64,000 nt of DNA from Salmonella enterica subsp. houtenae serovar Houten (GCA_900478215.1 LS483478.1:558001-622000), one strand, 5' to 3'. Shown: positions 45,333 to 55,797, numbered from the stretch's first letter. Notes: a model not told the origin generated them from the letters alone. Program-made: numbers and translations.

Positions 45333-45347
45333 TCAGAACCGTAGAAA

Positions 45348-45428
45348 GCGCCTGATGGCGCTGCGCTTATCAGGCTTACGGTATGCGGACTTGTAGGCCG
45401 GATAAGGCGAAACGCCGCCATCCGGCAT
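45348..45428. repeat. REP/BIME pair between ygiF and glnE
   Basis: GCCTGATGGCGC / GCGCTTATCAGGC and GGCCGGATAAGGCG / CGCCGCCATCCGGC. These lie within a co-directional gap, where such pairs protect upstream mRNA or pause transcription. Confidence 0.88.
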
Positions 45429-45449
45429 TATTTAAAGGATATCCCCTAA

Positions 45450-48293
45450 ATGACGCCGCTCTCTTCACCCTTATCGCAGTACTGGCAGACCGTTGTTGAG
45501 CGCCTACCAGAAGGATTAACTGAGACATCGCTTAGCGCGCAGGCGAAGTCAGTACTTACATTTAGCGATTTTGCGCTGGATAGCGTGATAGCGCATCCAG
45601 AGTGGCTTGCCGAACTGGAATCCGCATCGCCGCAGGCTGATGAATGGCGACATTATGCTGGCTGGTTACAGGAGGCGTTGGCCGGTGTTTGTGACGACGC
45701 CTCGCTGATGCGTGAACTGAGGCTTTTTCGTCGTCGCATCATGGTACGCATCGCCTGGGCGCAGGCGCTGTCGCTGGTGGACGATGAGACTATTTTACAA
45801 CAGTTGAGCCATCTGGCGGAGACGCTCATCGTGGGGGCGCGCGACTGGCTGTATGCCGCCTGTTGCCGCGAATGGGGAACCCCCTGTAACCCGCAGGGCG
45901 TTCCGCAGCCGCTGCTGATTTTAGGTATGGGCAAGCTGGGCGGCGGCGAACTGAATTTTTCTTCTGATATCGATCTGATTTTCGCCTGGCCGGAACATGG
46001 CGCGACCCGGGGCGGGCGTCGTGAACTCGATAACGCCCAGTTTTTTACGCGTCTCGGGCAGCGGCTGATCAAAGCGCTGGATCAGCCCACAATGGATGGT
46101 TTTGTCTATCGGGTGGACATGCGCCTGCGACCGTTTGGCGACAGCGGCCCGCTGGTGCTGAGTTTTGCCGCGCTGGAGGATTACTATCAGGAACAAGGAC
46201 GCGACTGGGAACGCTACGCCATGGTGAAAGCGCGGCTAATGGGCGATAACGATGACGCCTGGTCTCGTGAATTACGCGCCATGCTGCGGCCTTTCGTTTT
46301 CCGCCGCTATATTGATTTCAGCGTCATCCAGTCGCTACGCAATATGAAAGGGATGATCGCTCGCGAAGTGCGCCGCCGCGGTTTGAAGGACAACATTAAA
46401 CTTGGCGCGGGCGGTATTCGTGAAATCGAGTTTATCGTGCAGGTATTCCAACTCATCCGCGGTGGACGTGAGCCGTCGCTACAGTCGCGCTCGTTACTGC
46501 CGACGTTGAATGCTATTACAGCGTTGCATTTGCTGCCGGAAAATGACGTGGCGCAACTGCGCGTGGCCTATCTTTTTCTACGTCGTCTGGAGAATCTGCT
46601 GCAAAGCATCAATGACGAACAGACGCAAACGCTGCCTGCCGACGATCTGAATCGGGCGCGGCTGGCCTGGGGGATGAAGGCGGAGAACTGGCCGCAGCTT
46701 GTTGGCAAACTGACGGAGCATATGGCTAATGTACGCCGCGTATTCAATGAATTGATTGGCGATGATGAAGCCGATACCCCGCAGGAGGAAGAACGTTCAG
46801 AGCCGTGGCGTGAAGTATGGCAGGATGCGCTACAGGAGGATGATTCGACGCCAGTGCTGGCGCATTTAGCCGCTGAGGATCGGCGACTGGTTCTGACTCT
46901 CATCGCTGACTTCCGTAAGGAACTGGATAAACGCCCTGTCGGCCCGCGCGGGCGGCAAGTGCTGGACCAACTGATGCCGCACCTGCTTGCTGACGTCTGT
47001 TCCCGCGAAGATGCCGCTGTTACGCTATCGCGTATCACGCCGTTGCTGGCGGGGATTGTCACCCGCACCACCTATCTGGAGCTGCTGAGCGAATTTCCCG
47101 GCGCGCTGAAACACCTGATTATGCTCTGCGCCGCTTCGCCAATGATAGCGAGCCAACTGGCGCGTTATCCGTTGTTGCTGGATGAACTGCTCGACCCCGG
47201 CACGCTTTATCAGCCGACGGCTACCGACGCTTACCGCGACGAATTACGCCAATATTTGCTGCGCGTGCCGGAAGAGGACGAAGAACAACAACTGGAGGCA
47301 TTACGCCAGTTTAAACAGGCACAGCTTTTGCGGATTGCGGCGGCGGATATTGCCGGTACGCTGCCAGTGATGAAAGTCAGCGATCATCTCACCTGGCTGG
47401 CGGAGGCGATGATAGATGCTGTGGTACAGCAGGCGTGGACGCAGATGGTCGCGCGTTATGGGCAGCCAACGCATCTGGACGAGCGTCAGGGGAAAGGATT
47501 TGCAGTCGTCGGCTATGGCAAGTTGGGCGGATGGGAGCTGGGTTACAGTTCTGATCTGGATCTCATCTTCCTGCATGACTGTCCCATGGACGTCATGACT
47601 AACGGCGAACGTGAAATCGACGGGCGGCAGTTTTATCTGCGTCTGGCGCAGCGCATTATGCATCTGTTCAGTACGCGCACCTCCTCCGGTATTTTGTATG
47701 AGGTGGATGCGCGGCTACGTCCCTCTGGCGCGGCGGGAATGTTGGTGACTTCAGCGGACGCGTTTGCCGATTATCAGCAGCATGAAGCCTGGACCTGGGA
47801 ACATCAGGCACTGGTTCGCGCTCGCGTGGTATATGGCGACCCGCAGCTTACCTCACAGTTTGATGCGGTACGCCGCACTATCATGACGACGGCGCGCGAC
47901 GGCAAGACATTGCAGACTGAAGTGCGTGAAATGCGCGAGAAAATGCGGGCGCATCTCGGCAATAAGCATCGCGATCGTTTTGATATTAAAGCTGATGAAG
48001 GCGGCATTACGGATATTGAGTTTATCGCGCAATATCTGGTACTGCGCTACGCTCATGAAAAACCTAAATTAACGCGCTGGTCTGATAACGTGCGCATCCT
48101 GGAGCTTCTGGCGCAAAACGGCATTATGGATGAACACGAGGCGCAGGCGCTGACGGTAGCCTACACCACCCTGCGTGATGAACTGCATCACCTCGCGTTG
48201 CAGGAGCTTCCCGGCCATGTGGCGCAGACGTGTTTTAGTAAAGAGCGCGCGCTGGTGCAGGCAAGCTGGCGGAAGTGGCTGGTAGCCGTGTGA
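45450..48293 (+). CDS. glnE: Glutamine synthetase adenylyltransferase/adenylyl-removing enzyme GlnE
   Basis: A 947-residue bifunctional enzyme that adds AMP to, and removes it from, glutamine synthetase in nitrogen control, steered by PII. Two nucleotidyltransferase domains are visible. The N-terminal, deadenylating one is at about residues 155-175 ([20 protein letters not shown]). The C-terminal, adenylylating one is at about 686-706 ([20 protein letters not shown]). A linker helical domain with the PII-binding region lies between them. The length is one residue from the E. coli protein. The same transcript direction continues into hldE 47 bp later. Confidence 0.96.
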   Translation: MTPLSSPLSQYWQTVVERLPEGLTETSLSAQAKSVLTFSDFALDSVIAHPEWLAELESASPQADEWRHYAGWLQEALAGVCDDASLMRELRLFRRRIMVRIAWAQALSLVDDETILQQLSHLAETLIVGARDWLYAACCREWGTPCNPQGVPQPLLILGMGKLGGGELNFSSDIDLIFAWPEHGATRGGRRELDNAQFFTRLGQRLIKALDQPTMDGFVYRVDMRLRPFGDSGPLVLSFAALEDYYQEQGRDWERYAMVKARLMGDNDDAWSRELRAMLRPFVFRRYIDFSVIQSLRNMKGMIAREVRRRGLKDNIKLGAGGIREIEFIVQVFQLIRGGREPSLQSRSLLPTLNAITALHLLPENDVAQLRVAYLFLRRLENLLQSINDEQTQTLPADDLNRARLAWGMKAENWPQLVGKLTEHMANVRRVFNELIGDDEADTPQEEERSEPWREVWQDALQEDDSTPVLAHLAAEDRRLVLTLIADFRKELDKRPVGPRGRQVLDQLMPHLLADVCSREDAAVTLSRITPLLAGIVTRTTYLELLSEFPGALKHLIMLCAASPMIASQLARYPLLLDELLDPGTLYQPTATDAYRDELRQYLLRVPEEDEEQQLEALRQFKQAQLLRIAAADIAGTLPVMKVSDHLTWLAEAMIDAVVQQAWTQMVARYGQPTHLDERQGKGFAVVGYGKLGGWELGYSSDLDLIFLHDCPMDVMTNGEREIDGRQFYLRLAQRIMHLFSTRTSSGILYEVDARLRPSGAAGMLVTSADAFADYQQHEAWTWEHQALVRARVVYGDPQLTSQFDAVRRTIMTTARDGKTLQTEVREMREKMRAHLGNKHRDRFDIKADEGGITDIEFIAQYLVLRYAHEKPKLTRWSDNVRILELLAQNGIMDEHEAQALTVAYTTLRDELHHLALQELPGHVAQTCFSKERALVQASWRKWLVAV

Positions 48294-48340
48294 ATTATGC
48301 TATTATCGCGCGCAAATTTTGAATCTCTCAGGAGACAGGA

Positions 48341-49774
48341 ATGAAAGTAAATCTGCCAGCGTTTGAACGTGCAGGCGTCATGATTGTGGGTGATGTAATG
48401 CTGGATCGCTACTGGTATGGCCCTACTTGCCGTATTTCACCGGAAGCGCCGGTGCCCGTTGTTAAGGTGAATACCGTTGAGGAACGTCCGGGCGGCGCGG
48501 CGAACGTGGCGATGAACATTGCGTCTCTGGGAGCGAACGCCCGTCTGGTCGGCCTGACGGGCATTGATGACGCCGCGCGTGCGCTGAGCAAAACGCTGGC
48601 AGAGGTCAATGTGAAGTGTGACTTCGTTTCTGTGCCGACGCATCCGACGATTACCAAACTGCGTGTGTTGTCGCGTAACCAGCAGCTCATTCGTCTTGAT
48701 TTTGAGGAGGGTTTTGAGGGGGTGGATCCGCAGCCGTTGCATGAGCGTATCAATCAGGCGCTGGGATCGATCGGCGCGCTGGTTTTGTCCGATTATGCCA
48801 AAGGCGCTCTGACCAGCGTACAGACGATGATTGCCCTGGCGCGCCAGGCGGGCGTACCGGTGCTCATCGATCCGAAAGGAACGGATTTTGAACGTTACCG
48901 CGGCGCCACGCTGCTGACGCCAAATCTTTCTGAATTCGAGGCGGTCGCGGGGAAATGTAAAAGCGAAGACGAACTGGTTGAACGCGGCATGAAGCTCATT
49001 GCCGATTACGACCTTTCCGCGCTGTTGGTCACGCGTTCCGAACAGGGAATGACGCTGCTGCAACCGAATAAAGCGCCGCTACATATGCCGACGCAGGCGC
49101 AGGAAGTCTATGATGTTACCGGTGCGGGCGATACGGTGATCGGCGTGCTGGCGGCGACGCTGGCGGCGGGAAATACGCTGGAAGAAGCGTGTTATTTCGC
49201 CAATGCGGCGGCTGGGGTCGTGGTGGGTAAACTCGGGACGTCAACGGTTTCCCCTATTGAGTTGGAAAACGCGGTGCGCGGGCGTGCGGATACCGGCTTC
49301 GGCGTCATGACCGAAGAGGAGTTGAAACAGGCCGTCGGCAGCGCGCGTAAGCGTGGCGAGAAAGTGGTCATGACCAACGGCGTTTTCGATATTCTGCACG
49401 CGGGCCACGTCTCTTATCTGGCGAACGCGCGCAAACTGGGCGACCGTCTGATTGTTGCGGTCAATAGTGACGCCTCGACTAAACGTCTGAAAGGCGAAAG
49501 CCGTCCGGTTAATCCGCTCGAACAGCGTATGATCGTGCTGGGCGCGTTGGAGTCAGTCGACTGGGTTGTTTCCTTTGAAGAGGATACGCCGCAACGACTG
49601 ATTGCCGATATTCTGCCGGATCTGCTGGTAAAAGGCGGCGACTATAAGCCGGAAGAGATTGCGGGCAGCGAAGAGGTCTGGGCCAACGGCGGCGAAGTTA
49701 TGGTGCTGAACTTTGAAGATGGTTGTTCCACGACCAATATCATCAAAAAGATCCAGATCGAGAGCGAGAAGTAA
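48341..49774 (+). CDS. hldE: Bifunctional heptose kinase/adenylyltransferase HldE
   Basis: A 477-residue enzyme of ADP-heptose synthesis for the lipopolysaccharide inner core. The N-terminal PfkB/ribokinase domain (about residues 1-318) has [16 protein letters not shown] and the [15 protein letters not shown] anion-hole motif. The C-terminal cytidylyltransferase-like domain (about 344-477) starts [19 protein letters not shown] with the HxGH motif. Known earlier as RfaE/WaaE. The ATG has AGGAGACAGG upstream. It follows glnE closely and ends before an intrinsic terminator (GCGG-TTG-CCGC then T-run, about 49854-49875). Confidence 0.96.
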   Translation: MKVNLPAFERAGVMIVGDVMLDRYWYGPTCRISPEAPVPVVKVNTVEERPGGAANVAMNIASLGANARLVGLTGIDDAARALSKTLAEVNVKCDFVSVPTHPTITKLRVLSRNQQLIRLDFEEGFEGVDPQPLHERINQALGSIGALVLSDYAKGALTSVQTMIALARQAGVPVLIDPKGTDFERYRGATLLTPNLSEFEAVAGKCKSEDELVERGMKLIADYDLSALLVTRSEQGMTLLQPNKAPLHMPTQAQEVYDVTGAGDTVIGVLAATLAAGNTLEEACYFANAAAGVVVGKLGTSTVSPIELENAVRGRADTGFGVMTEEELKQAVGSARKRGEKVVMTNGVFDILHAGHVSYLANARKLGDRLIVAVNSDASTKRLKGESRPVNPLEQRMIVLGALESVDWVVSFEEDTPQRLIADILPDLLVKGGDYKPEEIAGSEEVWANGGEVMVLNFEDGCSTTNIIKKIQIESEK

Positions 49775-49891
49775 AACCGCGTCATCAGGCATTACAGACG
49801 CTGTGGGCGCTGAATTTGAAGGCGCGTTGGACATTTTGCTTCGACGCATATCCCGCGGTTGCCGCTGCTTTTTTTGACCTAAAGTAAAGAA

Positions 49892-50033
49892 ATAAGGGGG
49901 AGAGGGATTCTTTCCCCCGCTGATTGACTGTTAGCAAGCTGCGAAAATGATTGCTAACAGAACAATCAGTATAATGACCTGTGGCATCATAACCCTTTCA
50001 TTATTAAAGCCCCTCCTGAAGAAGGGGCTTTCC
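49892..50033 (+). ncRNA. sib: Sib-type antisense RNA (antitoxin)
   Basis: By analogy to E. coli SibD/SibE, which lie in this same gap downstream of hldE, the plus strand encodes an antisense RNA covering the whole ibs frame. It starts near TAAGGGGGAGAGGG, forms a first stem (GGGGGAGAGG...CCCCC), and ends at the terminator AGCCCC...GGGGCTTT (50008-50032). The 5' end is estimated and not proven. It should base-pair with the ibs message and block its translation. Confidence 0.72.
49931..49990 (-). CDS. ibs: Ibs-type toxic membrane peptide
   Basis: A 19-residue, almost wholly hydrophobic peptide MMPQVIILIVLLAIIFAAC. It closely resembles the E. coli Ibs toxins (MMRLVIILIVLLLISFSAY as I recall) in length and in the core VIILIVLL. 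The Shine-Dalgarno AAAGGG is five bases upstream of the first ATG. Overproduction of Ibs peptides damages the membrane; here expression should be blocked by the antisense Sib RNA on the opposite strand. E. coli has two copies at this site, here only one. Confidence 0.8.
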   Translation of the reverse strand: MMPQVIILIVLLAIIFAAC

Positions 50034-50242
50034 CATTTCAGCTCTTTGCTGACATCGGGATTGTTGGGCCGCGCAGCCCTAAGCCCTACGGATATTTTTA
50101 TGTCATCATATTTGGTGAAAATTGTGATTTTGCGCATTAAATTTGCGCACGTTATGTATAAAACCGCCGTACATATAGGGAAATACTGAAATTAGAAAAA
50201 GCATATAGCCTTAACAGAATTCAATAACTGGAGGGTATGCTG

Positions 50243-50446
50243 ATGAACAACAATAACGTCTATTCATTAAATAATTTCGATTTTCTGGCGCGCAGCTTTG
50301 CCAGAATGCAGGCGGAGGGGCGTCCTGTTGATATCCAGGCGGTAACCGGTAATATGGACGAGGAGCACCGCGACTGGTTTTGCAAGCGTTACGCGCTTTA
50401 CTGTCAGCAGGCGACTCAGGCGAAAAAGTTAGAAGTAGAACACTAA
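50243..50446 (+). CDS. glgS: Motility/surface-composition regulator GlgS (ScoR)
   Basis: A 67-residue protein, [20 protein letters not shown] to KKLEVEH, matching GlgS in length and in the conserved [15 protein letters not shown] and [17 protein letters not shown]. First linked to glycogen, it is now known in E. coli as a negative regulator of motility and surface structures. ATG 50243 has GGAGGG eight bases upstream; an ATG at 50237 sits only two bases from it and is less likely. The E. coli gene is RpoS and cAMP-CRP dependent; I did not define those sites here. Confidence 0.92.
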   Translation: MNNNNVYSLNNFDFLARSFARMQAEGRPVDIQAVTGNMDEEHRDWFCKRYALYCQQATQAKKLEVEH

Positions 50447-50519
50447 TCCTGGCTCCCTTTACAGGTGCAGGGCATTATTCAGATCTTATATGAACGGGCC
50501 GTCAGGCCCGTTCACGTTT

Positions 50520-50816
50520 TTACTCTTGTGGATCGACTGGCGGAATGGCGGGCGCAGGTTTTACTTCTTCAGGCTTGTCGCGAGCTTCCAGTTCGCTGAG
50601 GCGTTGCTCCAGCAGCGCCAGTTTTTCCCGGGTGCGCAGCAGAACCTGAGTCTGGACATCAAACTCTTCGCGGCTCACCAGATCGAGACGCGTCAGCTGA
50701 GATTGCAGTGTCTGACGGATTTTCTTCTCGATATCTTCCCCGAACTCGCGAATACCTTTCGGCATTGACTCATGAACCTGGCGTGCGATTTGCTCGATTT
50801 TTTTCGGGTCAATCAT
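50520..50816 (-). CDS. ubiK: Ubiquinone biosynthesis accessory factor UbiK (YqiC)
   Basis: A 98-residue BMFP/YqiC protein that assists aerobic ubiquinone synthesis together with UbiJ. In Salmonella YqiC has also been linked to host colonisation. It begins [20 protein letters not shown], followed by an amphipathic helix and a coiled coil ([20 protein letters not shown], about residues 58-77), and ends in a Pro-rich tail ([12 protein letters not shown]). The frame stays open upstream to 50930; ATG 50816 has AGGGA about seven bases away and the right length. It is divergent from the ribB leader. Confidence 0.93.
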   Translation of the reverse strand: MIDPKKIEQIARQVHESMPKGIREFGEDIEKKIRQTLQSQLTRLDLVSREEFDVQTQVLLRTREKLALLEQRLSELEARDKPEEVKPAPAIPPVDPQE

Positions 50817-50954
50817 TGTGGTTTCCCTGAACTGGTAAGTGTTAGCTCTTATTGTAGTGCGATATGTGGACGCCATAAACCAGAATTGTGTGACGCCATA
50901 CGGAGTAAAGGCGTTGATGAAGGTAATCAATAGCGTTATAGTTAACCCGCTTAT

Positions 50955-51145
50955 TCTCAGGGCGGGGCGAAATTCCCCACCGGCGGTAAATCAGCGAAGT
51001 TTAACGCATTTGTCATCACGGCGCGCCGTGACGGAACGCGGAAAACAGGTTGAAAGCCCGCGAGCGCTTTTTGCTATAGCGAAAAGGTCAGCAGATCCGG
51101 TGTAATTCCGGGGCCGACGGTTAAAGTCCGGATGGGAGAGGGTAA
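50955..51145 (+). promoter_or_regulatory. FMN riboswitch (RFN element) of ribB
   Basis: Standard RFN landmarks in order: TCTCAGGGCGGGGCGAAATT, CCCCACCGGCGGTAAA, AGCCCGCGAGCG, GGTCAGCAGATCCGGT, CCGGGGCCGACGG and TTAAAGTCCGGATGGGAGAG. The ribB start is about 110 bases beyond. Binding FMN should stop ribB expression, by translation block and/or termination. A variable insert (about 50998-51045) contains a GGCGCGCC stem. Confidence 0.95.
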
Positions 51146-51252
51146 CGATCCAGTCGGGCATGGACCCGCTCACGTTATTTTTTTGCCGCTTGTCGGCACT
51201 CCTAAGACTGCCCTGATTCTGGTAACCATAATGTTAATGAGGTTTTTTTACC

Positions 51253-51906
51253 ATGAATCAGACGCTACTTTCCTCTTTTGGTACGCCTTTTGAACGTGTT
51301 GAACTTGCACTGGATGCGCTGCGTGAAGGACGCGGTGTGATGGTGCTTGATGATGAAGATCGTGAAAACGAAGGCGATATGATTTTCCCTGCAGAGACGA
51401 TGACCGTAGAACAGATGGCGTTAACTATTCGTCACGGTAGCGGTATTGTTTGCCTGTGCATTACTGAAGAGCGTCGTAATCAGCTCGACTTGCCAATGAT
51501 GGTGGAAAACAACACCAGCGCCTACGGCACCGGTTTTACCGTGACCATTGAAGCCGCAGAAGGCGTGACCACCGGCGTTTCCGCCGCTGACCGTATCACT
51601 ACGGTGCGTGCGGCAATTAAGGATGGCGCAAAACCGTCCGATCTTAACCGTCCAGGTCACGTTTTCCCCCTGCGCGCTCAGGCGGGCGGCGTACTGACGC
51701 GTGGCGGCCATACGGAGGCGACCATCGATCTGATGACGCTGGCCGGTTTTAAACCTGCGGGTGTATTGTGTGAGCTGACTAACGACGATGGGACGATGGC
51801 GCGCGCGCCGGAGTGTATTGCGTTTGCAGGCCAGCATAATATGGCGGTGGTCACGATTGAAGATCTGGTGGCTTATCGTCTGGCGCATGAGCGTAAGGTG
51901 AGCTAA
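51253..51906 (+). CDS. ribB: 3,4-dihydroxy-2-butanone 4-phosphate synthase RibB
   Basis: A 217-residue enzyme making 3,4-dihydroxy-2-butanone 4-phosphate from ribulose 5-phosphate for the riboflavin ring. The acidic loop [18 protein letters not shown] (about residues 29-46) holds the Mg2+ and substrate-binding Asp and Glu residues. The [20 protein letters not shown] segment (about 136-155) carries further active-site His. Length equals E. coli RibB. It stands alone behind its FMN riboswitch and ends in a strong terminator. Confidence 0.96.
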   Translation: MNQTLLSSFGTPFERVELALDALREGRGVMVLDDEDRENEGDMIFPAETMTVEQMALTIRHGSGIVCLCITEERRNQLDLPMMVENNTSAYGTGFTVTIEAAEGVTTGVSAADRITTVRAAIKDGAKPSDLNRPGHVFPLRAQAGGVLTRGGHTEATIDLMTLAGFKPAGVLCELTNDDGTMARAPECIAFAGQHNMAVVTIEDLVAYRLAHERKVS

Positions 51907-51934
51907 TCGGATTGTGATGTTTATCATCATGATG

Positions 51935-51966
51935 AAAAAACCGAAGCTAGAAAGCTTCGGTTTTTT
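51935..51966. terminator. Bidirectional terminator between ribB and dsbI
   Basis: AAAAAACCGAAGCT / AGCTTCGGTTTTTT around an AGAA loop: an A-tract, a strong stem and a T-tract, serving both convergent genes. Confidence 0.92.
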
Positions 51967-51970
51967 GTTA

Positions 51971-52657
51971 TTACGCGCGGGCTTTACCCCTGGAGAGTTT
52001 TATCACCCAGGCGCCGCTCATGATGAGCAGCAGAATCAGGCACAGCCAAAAGGCCAACAGACATGCCTGCGCCATGTTCATAAAGTGCCAGGGCGGCAGC
52101 AGATACCAACCTTCGGAATGCTGATAGAGATCGACAAACCACTGCTGTACGTTACTGAGCGTCACGCCATCAGGGACGACAGGCGCGTCATAACCGCAGT
52201 CTCCGGTAGGTTTAAACCACTCCGGCGCCCATTCCGCCAACGGTAAATTGAAAGGAAAGGTCGGGTCAGTCGAACATCCTTGCACGCCAAAAAGTGAATC
52301 GGGGTCCGGGTTATGTACCGCATAATGGATACTATTAAGCTTTATAGAAAACGTAATGCCCATAATGCTGCCATAAAACGCCGCGATGCAGCCAATCAGC
52401 TTCAGCACGATATTTTTGGGATTTATCGCCGCAATCACCCCGCCAATTACCATCACAAACATCGCGTAGCGGATGTAAACACACTGCTCGCACGGTGCCA
52501 TGTAGAGGTAGATTTGGAAGAACGAGTGCGCCAGGATAATTAACCCTCCCATCACGACGGCCATTAACAGCCACAGGAAGCGCTGTTCCTGCCATCTCAC
52601 CAGCGTATCTACCGGTCTTGCGTGTAGGTCTCGCCATAATCCCTTAATAAAATCCAT
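51971..52657 (-). CDS. dsbI: Disulfide bond formation protein DsbI
   Basis: A 228-residue DsbB-type inner-membrane thiol oxidase that re-oxidises DsbL and passes electrons to quinones. Four transmembrane helices are visible (about residues 28-48, 56-75, 80-99 and 185-210). The first periplasmic cysteine pair is in [16 protein letters not shown] (CEQC), and the second Cys pair is in the loop ([19 protein letters not shown]). It starts 15 bases after the dsbL stop, giving a clear assT-dsbL-dsbI operon. This DsbI branch (SrgA/DsbL partner) is separate from the general DsbA/DsbB pair. Confidence 0.93.
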   Translation of the reverse strand: MDFIKGLWRDLHARPVDTLVRWQEQRFLWLLMAVVMGGLIILAHSFFQIYLYMAPCEQCVYIRYAMFVMVIGGVIAAINPKNIVLKLIGCIAAFYGSIMGITFSIKLNSIHYAVHNPDPDSLFGVQGCSTDPTFPFNLPLAEWAPEWFKPTGDCGYDAPVVPDGVTLSNVQQWFVDLYQHSEGWYLLPPWHFMNMAQACLLAFWLCLILLLIMSGAWVIKLSRGKARA

Positions 52658-52671
52658 AATCGTTTCCCTGC

Positions 52672-53343
52672 TTATTTTTTAGTGGCCAGTTCCCGAACGA
52701 GTTCAGCCATAGAATCGATGGATTTGATGTTTTTGGTGTAGATAAGGTACTTGCCGTTGACGACGTAAGCCGGAACGCCCTGAATTTTGGCAACGTCATA
52801 GGCGGCTTTCCATTTTTCCAGAGTCTCCTGAACGGCGGGATCTTTCAGCGCCGCTTCAAAATCAGCCTGGCTCATGCCTGCGGCGTCCAGTCCGGTTTTA
52901 ATAAATGACGCCGGATCTTTCCCATCTGACCAGCGCTCTTTCTTATCATGGTAAGCTGCGTACCAGGCGAATTTCGCTTTTTTGAATTGTGATTTAGCAT
53001 CAAATAACGAAATCCCGGCCGCTTTATCTTTGGCGATCAGGACTGCAAATACTTCGCTGGCCTGTTTGCCATATTCGCCTTTTGTTTCCAGATGGAACGG
53101 GGTGAATGTAACGAGATCGGCTACTTTATCAGAAACCGGACCCGTTACGGCTTTGTCATATTTGTAGCAGAAAGGGCAGGCGTAGCTAAATACCTTAATC
53201 AGCGTTTTATCCGCATTGGGAATCGGTTTTTCCAGAACCATATAATCTGTGCCCTCGGTAAAAGCCGATGCCGCAAAAGGAGTGACCAACGCCGCGGTTA
53301 ATACTACGCTTTTAAATAAAGAGGTAATCCATTGAGTTGACAT
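52672..53343 (-). CDS. dsbL: Thiol:disulfide interchange protein DsbL
   Basis: A 223-residue periplasmic DsbA-like oxidase dedicated to AssT. A signal peptide covers about residues 1-27 ([19 protein letters not shown]). The thioredoxin-fold active site CPFC lies in [13 protein letters not shown] (about residues 55-58), with the cis-Pro region [14 protein letters not shown] near the C-terminus. An in-frame extension to 53445 is rejected because only ATG 53343 places the signal peptide at the N-terminus; AAGGA lies seven bases upstream. It lies between assT and dsbI. Confidence 0.93.
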   Translation of the reverse strand: MSTQWITSLFKSVVLTAALVTPFAASAFTEGTDYMVLEKPIPNADKTLIKVFSYACPFCYKYDKAVTGPVSDKVADLVTFTPFHLETKGEYGKQASEVFAVLIAKDKAAGISLFDAKSQFKKAKFAWYAAYHDKKERWSDGKDPASFIKTGLDAAGMSQADFEAALKDPAVQETLEKWKAAYDVAKIQGVPAYVVNGKYLIYTKNIKSIDSMAELVRELATKK

Positions 53344-53362
53344 ATTAATTCCTTTCCGTAAT

Positions 53363-55159
53363 TTATTTAAACATTTGCTGTGGATGAACCAGTAACGCAC
53401 GATAGTGAGTCTGGTTAGGTTTATCCGACAGCACATCAATTTCAACCTTCACTTCTTTCGTTTTATAGTCAATCTCATTAAGTTTGCCGACCGTTGGTTT
53501 ACCAACGTCGAACAGATTAATAGAACCGCCAAAGCCGAACATGGTGTCGCGGTCTTTTTGATATTCAACAACCGAGGTAATAGGACTATAGAAATCATAT
53601 CCACGCTCTTTACCGTATTCCCAAATTTGTTGTACGGTGCCTTTCTTCTCATCGATCTTATATTCGACAAAACGGGAATATTTCATGGTTGGTAGGGCCG
53701 GTTGCTCCAGGCCGCGGCCATCGCCATTATCAAAGACGGTTAACGTACCTTTGCTGGAAAGCCATGCCGTATGTTGGGTATAGGTGAAATCGAAATCGGT
53801 GTTCTCACACTTGCCATTTTCGTCACAGGTCAGCGGTTTACCATGACCGTCTATCGGTTTCAGCAATTTACTGGCTAGCTGCTTATTCCAGCCTTTAGAC
53901 GGCGCCAGTATCCATTTCACCTGCTTATCGCGACCGATTTTTACAATACCCTGGTGGCGGGAAGAAAGGATAATGGAGTCGTCTTTCGCGTCATAAGCGA
54001 TAGAGTTGACGTGCGCCCAGTTACGGCCGGCACCGACGCCAAGCGCATCGCCATACGGCGTATCCGGTTCAAGTTTCGCCTGCTGTCCGGCATGGGCCAA
54101 ATCGACGTTCACGCATACTGCGCCCGCATCCAGCGCGCCGAGCAGCGCATCACGCATAGGGTCGAGGATTTTGGTTAAATCCCAAACGTCTACTACGCGG
54201 CCTGACTTATCGACTTCAATGATTTGGTCGCGAATAGTATGAACATGCAGACCGTCTTCTTTGCGGTAATCGCGTTTGCCGACGCGCAGCAGTACGGTGC
54301 CGTTCACGGTTTCGATGGATTCATGAGACGCGTCCAGGAATCCGCGCGGCAGTTTATGATCGGCAAGGATTTGCCCCATCATGTCAAACTCGTACCAATG
54401 CTGGCCCTGCACCGCGGTAAAGGTGCCGCGAGGCGTTTCACGAATGCCCATCAGGTAGCCGCGTTTGTTGATATCCATATCGTGGCCGTCGTAGAAGGTA
54501 TCCTGATCCAGCCACCAGCGGTATTCACCCTGGGTGTCGACCACAAACGTATAAGGAGCGATATCGAAGGGCAAAGCCCCACCCGCCGGACCGGCATCAA
54601 GAATGCCCGCATTTTTATCTTTTTCGCCATGCCAGTGAAATTCAGCGCCCTGCGGCGTAAAGGTATGGGTATTTACCAGATAAAGACGGTCTTCAAATCC
54701 AGGCGCGACTTTAATAACTTTCGTTTGCTGGAGATCTGAAATAGAACGGTTATCCATATAATGGTTGACGATGGCGGACGTCTGCACCACATAGTCATCC
54801 TTCATGGTTTTGCCGTTTTCTTTATATTCTACCGTGACGTTGTTGGCAAATTTCGGGTAAAGGCCAAAAATAGGAATACCGTCATAGGTCTCTAAAGACG
54901 CTTTCCCAACGGTATAAGTAACAGGAACGCCTTTTTCCCCTTTGCCATGTACAGTAACTTTAACGTCTGAAATAATATGGCTATCTAATTCCACCAGTGC
55001 GGTGAGAGGGGCATTTCCGTAAGGATCGACAACGACTGCGCCTAATTTCCCTGCGGGCTGTGCCGGTTGAAAACCTGCGGCAAACGTACTGGCTGCGGTG
55101 AGTCCGCATGTCAGTGCGACGGCACCGGCAAGTATTGTTTTTCGGTATTGATCAAACAT
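53363..55159 (-). CDS. assT: Periplasmic arylsulfate sulfotransferase AssT
   Basis: A 598-residue enzyme that moves sulfate groups between phenolic compounds in the periplasm without PAPS. A signal peptide covers about residues 1-27 (ILAGAVALTCGLTAASTFAA). The rest is a six-bladed beta-propeller. Candidate active-site residues are in NSIAYDAKDDSIILSSRHQG and in YTQHTAWLSSKG, the latter probably holding the transient sulfohistidine. Two cysteines (CDENGKCEN) should form the disulfide that DsbL makes. It heads assT-dsbL-dsbI; GGAGATATATCC gives the ribosome site. Confidence 0.94.
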   Translation of the reverse strand: MFDQYRKTILAGAVALTCGLTAASTFAAGFQPAQPAGKLGAVVVDPYGNAPLTALVELDSHIISDVKVTVHGKGEKGVPVTYTVGKASLETYDGIPIFGLYPKFANNVTVEYKENGKTMKDDYVVQTSAIVNHYMDNRSISDLQQTKVIKVAPGFEDRLYLVNTHTFTPQGAEFHWHGEKDKNAGILDAGPAGGALPFDIAPYTFVVDTQGEYRWWLDQDTFYDGHDMDINKRGYLMGIRETPRGTFTAVQGQHWYEFDMMGQILADHKLPRGFLDASHESIETVNGTVLLRVGKRDYRKEDGLHVHTIRDQIIEVDKSGRVVDVWDLTKILDPMRDALLGALDAGAVCVNVDLAHAGQQAKLEPDTPYGDALGVGAGRNWAHVNSIAYDAKDDSIILSSRHQGIVKIGRDKQVKWILAPSKGWNKQLASKLLKPIDGHGKPLTCDENGKCENTDFDFTYTQHTAWLSSKGTLTVFDNGDGRGLEQPALPTMKYSRFVEYKIDEKKGTVQQIWEYGKERGYDFYSPITSVVEYQKDRDTMFGFGGSINLFDVGKPTVGKLNEIDYKTKEVKVEIDVLSDKPNQTHYRALLVHPQQMFK

Positions 55160-55558
55160 GGATATATCTCCTTATATACAACTTCTAAATATAATATTTC
55201 TGAATATATTATGTTTTTATGGATGATAAATGAGGCAAATGATTGGTCTTTAAATATAAGGCATGATGCTATTGCTTATTTTAAAATATACTCTGCATCA
55301 ATATTCTTTAATTGCCTTTATGAGTCGATAGTAGAAGGGGGATATTTTAAGAACAATATAAATTAGTGCGAAGTGTGATCTTATCGACATTGTTTTCTGC
55401 TTAATAGCCCTTTCATTATTGGGATTCACCACTGATTTATATGATCAAAATCATTTATTTGTTCCACAAATATGCCAGTATATGAATACGTTAAAATAAG
55501 GGCATGTAAAATTTTAACGTTAAATGTTTAGTGATGTTAAATTTTAAGGGTAAAAAGG
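55160..55558. other. AT-rich gap upstream of assT
   Basis: About 400 bp between divergent starts (assT on the minus strand and a 58-residue frame on the plus strand). Strongly AT-rich. It must hold the assT promoter. TGATCAAAATCA (55443-55454) is a dyad but does not have correct FNR spacing. No supported gene. Confidence 0.55.
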
Positions 55559-55735
55559 ATGTATATTGCCTGGTATTGGATAATATTAATCGTTCTTGTG
55601 GTGATAGGGTATATTTGCCATATGAAGCGTTATTGCAGAGCGTTTCGGCAGGACAGAGATGCATTACTTGAAGCGCGAACGAAACGTTTTCGTCAGACGA
55701 ACGAAGACGACAGCGTGATGAATGAGCAGAAATAG
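55559..55735 (+). CDS. Small single-helix membrane protein
   Basis: A 58-residue frame: MYIAWYWIILIVLVVIGYIC is a clear transmembrane helix, followed by a very basic and charged tail (HMKRYCRAFRQDRDALLEAR, then TKRFRQTNEDDSVMNEQK). AAGGG lies about ten bases and AAAGG two bases before the ATG. Codon use and the helix-plus-charged-tail form look like a real small envelope protein. Similar short proteins occur in enterobacteria, but I cannot name it with confidence. It stands alone between assT and zupT, followed by a REP-like palindrome. Confidence 0.65.
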   Translation: MYIAWYWIILIVLVVIGYICHMKRYCRAFRQDRDALLEARTKRFRQTNEDDSVMNEQK

Positions 55736-55744
55736 CGCATATCC

Positions 55745-55797
55745 TTGCCGGGCAGCCGGATGTTGCCTGGCTAAAGGCCTGCATCCGGCGCGACGTT
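55745..55797. repeat. REP-like palindromes between the small gene and zupT
   Basis: GCCGGGCAGCCGGATGTTGC and GCCTGCATCCGGCGCGAC pair as an imperfect palindrome between convergent genes. Confidence 0.65.

Noticed and set aside
55067..55366. 99-codon frame from inside assT into the upstream gap
   Set aside because: Begins antisense to the assT signal peptide and continues through AT-rich spacer; no ribosome site.
55440..55470. FNR-like dyad upstream of assT
   Set aside because: TTGAT and ATCA parts are spaced seven rather than four bases apart.
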